Part shown: positions 7,150 through 11,238 of the stretch, piece by piece
How positions within the stretch are numbered: the stretch's first letter is position 1
Layout of the letters: each line of letters starts with the position of its first letter
Assembly (NCBI GenBank): GCA_964497615.1
Contig: CAZCEC010000120.1
Location: 1-11,238, forward strand
From: CAZCEC01 sp964497615
GTDB taxonomy: Bacteria > Chloroflexota > Anaerolineae > Anaerolineales > UBA6663
Direction of reading: 5' to 3'
DNA: 11,238 bases
Made by a program: the position numbers and the translations under genes
The notes under the pieces: model-generated
The model's database searches: none
Told to the model about the DNA's origin: nothing
What the model saw: only the letters and a program-made list of their open reading frames with translations

Positions 7150-7334
7150 GGGCGAGGAGGCGACGTGACCGCCCTCGCCCGGAGCTGAAGGCTCCGGGCT
7201 ATCCCCACTCCGCTTCGCTGCGGGGGACGGGTGAGCGACGCCCGGTCAACCGGGCTTAGTGCAGAAACAGATGACCTGTTCGGGATGGCGTAGTCCGGCC
7301 CTTTACGGGCCAGCCCGCGGCCATGAAGGCCGCG
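7150..7334. repeat. Cluster of GC-rich hairpins, REP-like
   Basis: Five inverted repeats follow each other: GGGCGAG/CTCGCCC (7150-7156 with 7174-7180); GCCCGGAGC/GCTCCGGGC (7177-7185 with 7191-7199, loop TGAAG); GCCCGGT/ACCGGGC (7240-7246 with 7249-7255); GGCCC/GGGCC (7297-7301 with 7307-7311, loop TTTAC); CGCGGCC/GGCCGCG (7316-7322 with 7328-7334, loop ATGAA). Loops are short and A/T-containing. No T-run follows any stem, so these are not typical intrinsic terminators. They look like REP or miniature mobile element sequence, but no transposase is present here. Confidence 0.75.
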
Positions 7335-7370
7335 ACTTCGGGTGTTCCTACCACGTCATCTGACACGGCA

Positions 7371-7433
7371 TTAGGAACTGGTGGACCGGACTTAGGAACT
7401 GGTAGACCAGACTTTGAAACAGATGAACCAGGG
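7371..7433. repeat. 21-bp tandem repeat, about three units
   Basis: Two close copies (ttaggaactggtggaccgga at 7371, ttaggaactggtagaccaga at 7392) and a decayed third from 7413 (tttgaaacagatgaaccagg) lie head to tail. They lie upstream of the start chosen for the next gene. If translated they would give a Gly/Pro/Asp heptad-like peptide unlike the rest of the protein. Confidence 0.75.
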
Positions 7434-7502
7434 TTCCCAAGCGCGTGCCGGAGTACGTGTAGGCCGGATGGCACGCAGGTTGAAGCAGGAACAGCAGAGG
7501 AT

Positions 7503-8666
7503 ATGACAGTGACTGAAAACGAACCTATCACTTCACTTCCGCGGCGGCGGGTGCACGCGATGGACGGCATGGCCGTGACGGCGGAGGTGTGGCACGAGTC
7601 GCACGAGTATCACCGGCGGCACGCGCAGATGCACGCGCTGTATGGGCACGGGCCGGGCATCCTGGGCGGGCTGGAGGTGGTGGCCGGCGACCCGCCGGAC
7701 ACGACGGTCTATATCCGGCCGGGACTGGCGGTGGACCCGCTGGGGCAGCCCATCATCCTGAACGAGCCGCTGACGTACGACATCGCGGCGGCGGGGGAGG
7801 GGCCGCTGTATTTGCTGTTGACCTACAGCGAGAGCCTGCCGCGCCCGGTGCAGTCGGACGGGGTGCTGCCGGAAGGCTCGCCGATGTTTGTGCACAGCGA
7901 GTATGGGGTGGATGCGGTGACCAGCCTGCCGCGCGGGCCGCACGTGGAACTGGCGCGGGTGCGGCGCAGCGGGCGGGGGGCGACGGTGACGAACGCCCGC
8001 GACAATCAGGCGCCGGGGACGGACGAGATTGACCTGCGCTTCCGGCGGCAGGCGGGGCTGAAGGTGGCGACGCCGGCCAGCCTGGGCGTGGCGCATGTTG
8101 GGGGGACGGGAGACCGGCACACGCGCGGGGCGCGGTACCTGGCGCAGGCCCTGCGCGGCGCGGGCCGGGCCGTGTGGGTGGATGATGCGGTGACGCTGGG
8201 GCCGGGGCTGGAGAGCTATAGCCTGCTGTATCTGGTGGCGCATAACGGGTTCAACCTGGCGACGGACGAGATGAACGCGCTGTACAACTACGTGCAGGGC
8301 GGCGGGACGGTGCTGGCCGAGGCGTGCCGGCGCGAGGCCAAGCCGGCCACGGCGGCGGAGAAGGCGCTGAACGATTTGTTTGGGACGCTGGGGCTGAAGC
8401 TGGAGGAGGTGACTCCGGGCCACGCGCTGCTGACGGAGCCGAATCTGTTCGCGGCGCCGCCGGCCGGGTTCGAGACGGATGCGGCGGCGGGGGTACGCGT
8501 GGGCGGGGGCGTGATCTTCACGACGGCGGATTATGGGTGCCTGTGGCAGGGGGAGCGGCGCAGCGGGGCGGCGGGGCGCGAGGCGATCCGCGCGGCGCAC
8601 GAGTTTGGGGCGAACATGCTGGCGTATGCGGAGGGGCGGCGGCCGGGAGCGGTGAGCGTACGGTGA
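7503..8666 (+). CDS. eCIS-associated protein with DUF4159-like C-terminal domain
   Basis: A 387-residue protein, in two parts. Residues about 15-180 (HAMDGMAVTAEVWHESHEYH; YGHGPGILGGLEVV; IRPGLAVDPLGQPIIL; PLYLLLTYSE) are beta-rich and resemble phage-tail or fibre-attachment style domains, but I do not recognise a named family. Residues about 190-378 look DUF4159-like: YLVAHNGFNLATDEMNALYNYVQGGGTVLAEAC (243-275), a layout seen in class I glutamine-amidotransferase-like folds. No catalytic Cys-His-Glu triad is evident, so it is probably non-enzymatic. No signal peptide or membrane segment. The start is uncertain: ATG 7503 is used here, but AGAGG (7496-7500) is better spaced for the in-frame GTG at 7509. 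An in-frame ATG at 7323 lies in a hairpin loop and is unlikely. Its role is unknown; location suggests an eCIS accessory or structural part. Confidence 0.75.
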   Translation: MTVTENEPITSLPRRRVHAMDGMAVTAEVWHESHEYHRRHAQMHALYGHGPGILGGLEVVAGDPPDTTVYIRPGLAVDPLGQPIILNEPLTYDIAAAGEGPLYLLLTYSESLPRPVQSDGVLPEGSPMFVHSEYGVDAVTSLPRGPHVELARVRRSGRGATVTNARDNQAPGTDEIDLRFRRQAGLKVATPASLGVAHVGGTGDRHTRGARYLAQALRGAGRAVWVDDAVTLGPGLESYSLLYLVAHNGFNLATDEMNALYNYVQGGGTVLAEACRREAKPATAAEKALNDLFGTLGLKLEEVTPGHALLTEPNLFAAPPAGFETDAAAGVRVGGGVIFTTADYGCLWQGERRSGAAGREAIRAAHEFGANMLAYAEGRRPGAVSVR

Positions 8667-8704
8667 GAGTGTATTCCAGCCGGCCCGAAGACCCGAGGTA
8701 GCCG

Positions 8705-8719
8705 GCGAATAGAATTCGC
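8705..8719. repeat. Small hairpin in the 8667-8843 spacer
   Basis: GCGAAT (8705-8710) and ATTCGC (8714-8719) pair around AGA. The 177-base spacer otherwise holds GC-rich words, then a more A/T-rich leader from about 8785. No T-run follows, so an intrinsic terminator is not supported. The form resembles dispersed REP-like hairpins. Confidence 0.6.
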
Positions 8720-8843
8720 GCCTGGAGGCCTGCGGCCGCCGCGTCCCCAGCCCGTTGGGCCGCCATGGTCTTCAGGGACGCAGGATGCTTGTCTGAGATG
8801 CCTCCAACTCTCAGTATGGTGTATGACGATTGAATGGCAATAG

Positions 8844-10448
8844 TTGTCCGTGACTAATTACGACGAAGTCCCCTACCCTAACCTATCGCATGTGCAGAGC
8901 CATCCGGATTCGATTGCGACGCTGGCGCTGCTGCTGGGGCTGAGGCCGGCGCCGGTGGAGCAGTGCCGCGTGCTGGAGATCGGGTGCGCGATGGGGGGGA
9001 ACTTGCTGCCGATGGCGCAGGGCCTGCCGGACAGCACGTTTGTGGGGATTGACTATTCGGCGGTGCAGATCGAGGCCGGCCAGCAGGCGCTGAAGGCGCT
9101 GGGGCTGGATAACACGCGGCTATTGCACCTGGACATCATGGACGTGACGCCCGAGTTGGGCGAGTTCGATTACATCCTGGCGCACGGGGTGTACTCGTGG
9201 GTGCCGGAGCCGGTGCGCGACCAACTGCTGAAAGTCTGCCAGCAGAACCTGGCCCCCAACGGGCTGGCGTATGTGAGCTACAACGTCTATCCCGGCTGGC
9301 ACATGCTCCAGTCGCTGCGGGAGATGATGCTGTACCACATCCGCGAGCTGACGGAGCCGGCCGAGCGGGCGGCGCAGGCGCGCAGCCTGCTCAACTTCCT
9401 GGCCGAGTCGGTGCCGACTTCGGACAAGGGGCGGGCCACGCTGCTGAACGCGTACAGCACCTTCTTGCAGCAGGAGATGGCGCGGATTGGGCCGAAGTCG
9501 GATTCGTTTTTGCTGCACGACGAGCTGGAAGACATCAACCATCCGGTGTACTTCCACGAGTTCATGGCGCACGCCGAGGGGCACGGCTTGCAGTTCGTGA
9601 GCGAGGTGGAGTTCCGCAGCGCGCTGCCCAACTTCTATCCGAAGGAGACGGCCGAGGCGGTGATGAAGACCGCGCGCAGCGTGGTGGATATGGAGCAGTA
9701 CCTGGACTTTCTGCGGACGCGCACGTTCCGGCAGACGATCTTGTGCCACCAGGGGCTGGAAGTGAACCGGACGCTGAAGCCGGAGAGCATGGCGCCGCTG
9801 CACATCGCGTCGCGGGCGGTGCCGGAGGCGGACGACCCGGACCTGAATGCGCGCAGCATCGAGAAGTTCAAGAGCATTGACGGGGCGGTGTTTTCGATTG
9901 ACCACCCCGTGAGCAAGGCGGCTATGGTACAGTTAGCGGTCAACTGGCCGCGCACCCTGCCGTTTGAGGAGCTGCTGAACGCGGCCCTGGCCCGGCTGAA
10001 CCGCACCAGCCCCAACGGGCCGGTGCAGCTTAAGCCGGACGATGCGTACGTGCTCCAGAGCAACCTGCTGAAGGCGTTTGTTTACAGCGATTATCTGGTG
10101 GAGGCGCACATCTGGCCGCCAGCCTTTACGGTGGAGATTAGCGAGCGGCCGGAGGCCAGCCCGTGGGCGCGCTACCAGGCGCAATTCGACGGCAAGGTGA
10201 CGAATTTGCGGCACGAGCGGGTGGAGCTGGATGAGCTGAACCGGTGGCTGATACCTTATGTTGACGGGACCAGGACCTTTGGGGACCTGATGGAAGTGCT
10301 GTTGGCAGGACCGGTTGCCGGAGGTACACTAGTGGCCCAGGAGGACGACCAGCCGCTGACGGACCCGGTGCGCATCCGCGAGGTGCTGGGGGCGGAACTG
10401 CGGGAGAACTTGAAGTGGCTGGCGCGGGCGGCGCTGTTGGTGGGGTAA
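8844..10448 (+). CDS. SAM-dependent methyltransferase with regulatory domain
   Basis: A 534-residue class I methyltransferase. It opens with NYDEVPYPNLSHVQSHPD, usual for this group. Motif I is VLEIGCAMGGN (43-53), the acidic end of strand 2 is Asp70 (FVGIDYS), and FDYILAHGVYSWVP (108-121) is the motif IV region. Residues about 215-300 (LLHDELEDINHPVYFHEFMAHAEGHGLQFVSE) match the methyltransferase regulatory domain (MethyTransf_Reg type). The C-terminal part carries LIPYVDGTRTFGDLMEVLL. The target is unknown; no N6-adenine-type DPPY/NPPY or C5-cytosine PC motif is present, so a small-molecule or protein substrate is likelier than DNA. Start: TTG 8844 (no stop-free room upstream; tag at 8841) or GTG 8850; neither has a clear Shine-Dalgarno. 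The stop overlaps the FHA gene start (TAATG). Confidence 0.88.
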   Translation: MSVTNYDEVPYPNLSHVQSHPDSIATLALLLGLRPAPVEQCRVLEIGCAMGGNLLPMAQGLPDSTFVGIDYSAVQIEAGQQALKALGLDNTRLLHLDIMDVTPELGEFDYILAHGVYSWVPEPVRDQLLKVCQQNLAPNGLAYVSYNVYPGWHMLQSLREMMLYHIRELTEPAERAAQARSLLNFLAESVPTSDKGRATLLNAYSTFLQQEMARIGPKSDSFLLHDELEDINHPVYFHEFMAHAEGHGLQFVSEVEFRSALPNFYPKETAEAVMKTARSVVDMEQYLDFLRTRTFRQTILCHQGLEVNRTLKPESMAPLHIASRAVPEADDPDLNARSIEKFKSIDGAVFSIDHPVSKAAMVQLAVNWPRTLPFEELLNAALARLNRTSPNGPVQLKPDDAYVLQSNLLKAFVYSDYLVEAHIWPPAFTVEISERPEASPWARYQAQFDGKVTNLRHERVELDELNRWLIPYVDGTRTFGDLMEVLLAGPVAGGTLVAQEDDQPLTDPVRIREVLGAELRENLKWLARAALLVG

Positions 10449-11185
10449 TGAGCGATAACGTACTGGAAGTGACCGACAAGGAAGGCTGGCGCAAGGTCTT
10501 CCCGCTGGAGAAGGCGATCATCTACGTGGGCAGTGACTCACGGAATGATGTGACGCTGGATGCCGGGCGGGGCGGCGGCGTGTCGCGGCGGCACTTGCAG
10601 TTGATTTCGGTGGGCGGGGGGGCCGGCTACCGGCTGATCAACATGGGCGAGAGCGATGTGCGGCTGGGGGCGCATGGGGAGACGAACCTGCCACCGCGCG
10701 CCTTTGTGGAGCTGAACCCCGGCGAGAAGGTGCAGGTGGGCGACTTCACGCTGCGGTTCGAGGGCGAAGCGCCGCTGATGCTGGAGGACGGCCAGGGCGG
10801 GCTGCCGGGGTCGCAGCGGAGCCGCTCGATTGGGCTGAGCCTGGTGCTGCCGAGCACGCAGTTGGGCGTGGACAAGCCGCTGGAGGGGACGGTGGTGGTG
10901 CGCAATTGGGGCACCAAGACCGGGGCGCAGTTCAAGCTGGACGTGGACGGGCTGGAGCCGCAACTGCTGGAGATTGGGCCGGGGCCGATCCTGTTCCCGA
11001 ATGCGGAGAAGGAAGTGTATTTCCGGGTGCACCACCCGCGGGCGGCCAAGCCGCCGGCCGGCGATTACCGGCTGCGCATCCGGGCGACGGCGGCGCAGGC
11101 CTATCCGGGCGAGGCGGCGGTGGTGACGCAGGTGATTCAACTGATGCCGTATTACAACCATAAGGTGAGGCTGCTGAGCGCGTGA
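10448..11185 (+). CDS. FHA-domain protein with C-terminal Ig-like domain
   Basis: A 245-residue protein. Residues about 5-115 form a forkhead-associated domain, the phosphothreonine-binding module: Gly28-Ser29 (YVGSDSRNDVTL) and Ser46-Arg47-Arg48-His49 (VSRRHLQL) fit the conserved binding loops. The later NG(T) loop is not canonical (LINMGESDVRLG, 63-74). Residues about 130-240 are a beta-rich, probably Ig-like domain (TQLGVDKPLEGTVVVRNWGT; YFRVHHPRAAKPPAGDYRLR). There is no transmembrane segment or signal peptide, so it is probably cytoplasmic or particle-bound. The start is ATG 10448, overlapping the methyltransferase stop; the in-frame GTG at 10415 would lie inside that gene. Coupled translation suggests a shared job, perhaps docking to a phosphorylated partner. 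No Ser/Thr kinase is in the window. Confidence 0.87.
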   Translation: MSDNVLEVTDKEGWRKVFPLEKAIIYVGSDSRNDVTLDAGRGGGVSRRHLQLISVGGGAGYRLINMGESDVRLGAHGETNLPPRAFVELNPGEKVQVGDFTLRFEGEAPLMLEDGQGGLPGSQRSRSIGLSLVLPSTQLGVDKPLEGTVVVRNWGTKTGAQFKLDVDGLEPQLLEIGPGPILFPNAEKEVYFRVHHPRAAKPPAGDYRLRIRATAAQAYPGEAAVVTQVIQLMPYYNHKVRLLSA

Positions 11186-11200
11186 GAGCAGGACTGAGGA

Positions 11201-11238
11201 AATGGGGGAGAGGGGGTATGAGGGGTATAAAGGGTATA
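11201..11238. repeat. G-tract low-complexity region at the window end
   Basis: Runs of three to five G alternate with tatga, tataaa and tata words. The style is the same as at 1-100, and it probably continues past the window. An open frame from ATG 11202 is present but is made only of this repeat. Confidence 0.65.

Larger units (their letters stand above)
7071..7502. other. Non-coding stretch between the baseplate genes and the accessory genes
   Basis: This 432-base stretch holds no convincing gene. In order it contains a direct repeat pair, a cluster of GC-rich hairpins, a 21-bp tandem repeat and a purine-rich leader. The word gaaacagatga occurs at 7264-7274 and again at 7416-7426, bracketing two of the hairpins. 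No good sigma-70 promoter was found. It is the longest gap in the window and probably separates two transcription units. Confidence 0.7.

Noticed and set aside
7177..7334. Rho-independent terminators
   Set aside because: Several strong stems exist, but none is followed by a run of T.
7323..7502. 60-codon N-terminal extension of the DUF4159-like protein
   Set aside because: The ATG lies in a hairpin loop, no Shine-Dalgarno precedes it, and the peptide is made of the 21-bp repeat.
8789..8820. Promoter with TTGTCT and TATGGT ahead of the methyltransferase
   Set aside because: The spacing is 20 bases and both boxes are weak matches; too poor to list as a feature.
10415..10447. Upstream GTG start for the FHA protein
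   Set aside because: It lies within the methyltransferase gene; the TAATG overlap at 10448 gives a more natural coupled start.
8844..10448. DNA methyltransferase of a restriction-modification or BREX-like defence system
   Set aside because: No DPPY/NPPY or C5-cytosine catalytic motif and no restriction partner; the regulatory domain points to another methyltransferase group.
11202..11238. Start of another gene at the window end
   Set aside because: The open frame from ATG 11202 consists only of the G-tract repeat and is cut by the window edge.

Overview
The window holds the baseplate/spike section of a phage-tail-like contractile injection system of the extracellular type (eCIS; Afp/PVC-like), followed by three accessory genes. 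All genes are on the + strand. The DNA is very GC-rich with a strong G-over-C bias on the coding strand. There is no capsid, terminase, integrase or portal gene here, which favours an eCIS over a prophage. The GC-rich coding, the spacers full of short repeats and GC-rich palindromes, and a palindrome read through as a Pro/Ala/Arg-rich peptide at one N-terminus suggest an environmental Chloroflexota-type bacterium from a draft or metagenome assembly. That placement is an inference. A run of ten N shows a scaffold join inside one gene.

Layout: 1-255 is a G-tract region and an array of 18-bp repeats ending at a perfect Shine-Dalgarno. 256-966 is a tube/baseplate adaptor with a C-terminal LysM (Afp7-like). 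967-1072 is a spacer with 8-bp repeats. 1073-3680 is a tightly packed block of VgrG-like spike (Afp8-like), PAAR-like tip (Afp10-like) and gp25-like baseplate protein (Afp9-like), with 0 and 1 nt between genes. 3681-3797 is a repeat-filled spacer. 3798-7070 is a baseplate J-like wedge protein (Afp11-like) overlapping by TAATG a tail protein I-like protein (Afp12-like) that has an extra N-terminal beta-rich region and is cut by the N gap. 7071-7502 is a non-coding stretch of direct repeats and several GC-rich hairpins. 7503-8666 is a two-domain protein with a DUF4159-like C-terminus. 8667-8843 is a spacer with a small hairpin. 8844-10448 is a SAM-dependent methyltransferase with a regulatory domain, overlapping by TAATG an FHA-domain protein (10448-11185). 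The window ends in another G-tract region resembling the one at its start.

How the genes fit together: the VgrG spike tipped by the PAAR protein sits on the central hub, the LysM adaptor links hub to inner tube, and the gp25, J-like and I-like proteins form the wedges that couple the hub to the contractile sheath. Sheath, tube, tape measure, fibre, AAA+ ATPase and terminator genes are not in the window and would be expected outside it. The DUF4159-like protein, the methyltransferase and the FHA protein are not core structural parts. The last two look co-translated and are the best candidates for a regulatory, modification or cargo module attached to this eCIS. The window shows a known class of machine with unusual accessory genes and unusual spacer DNA, not a clearly new system.
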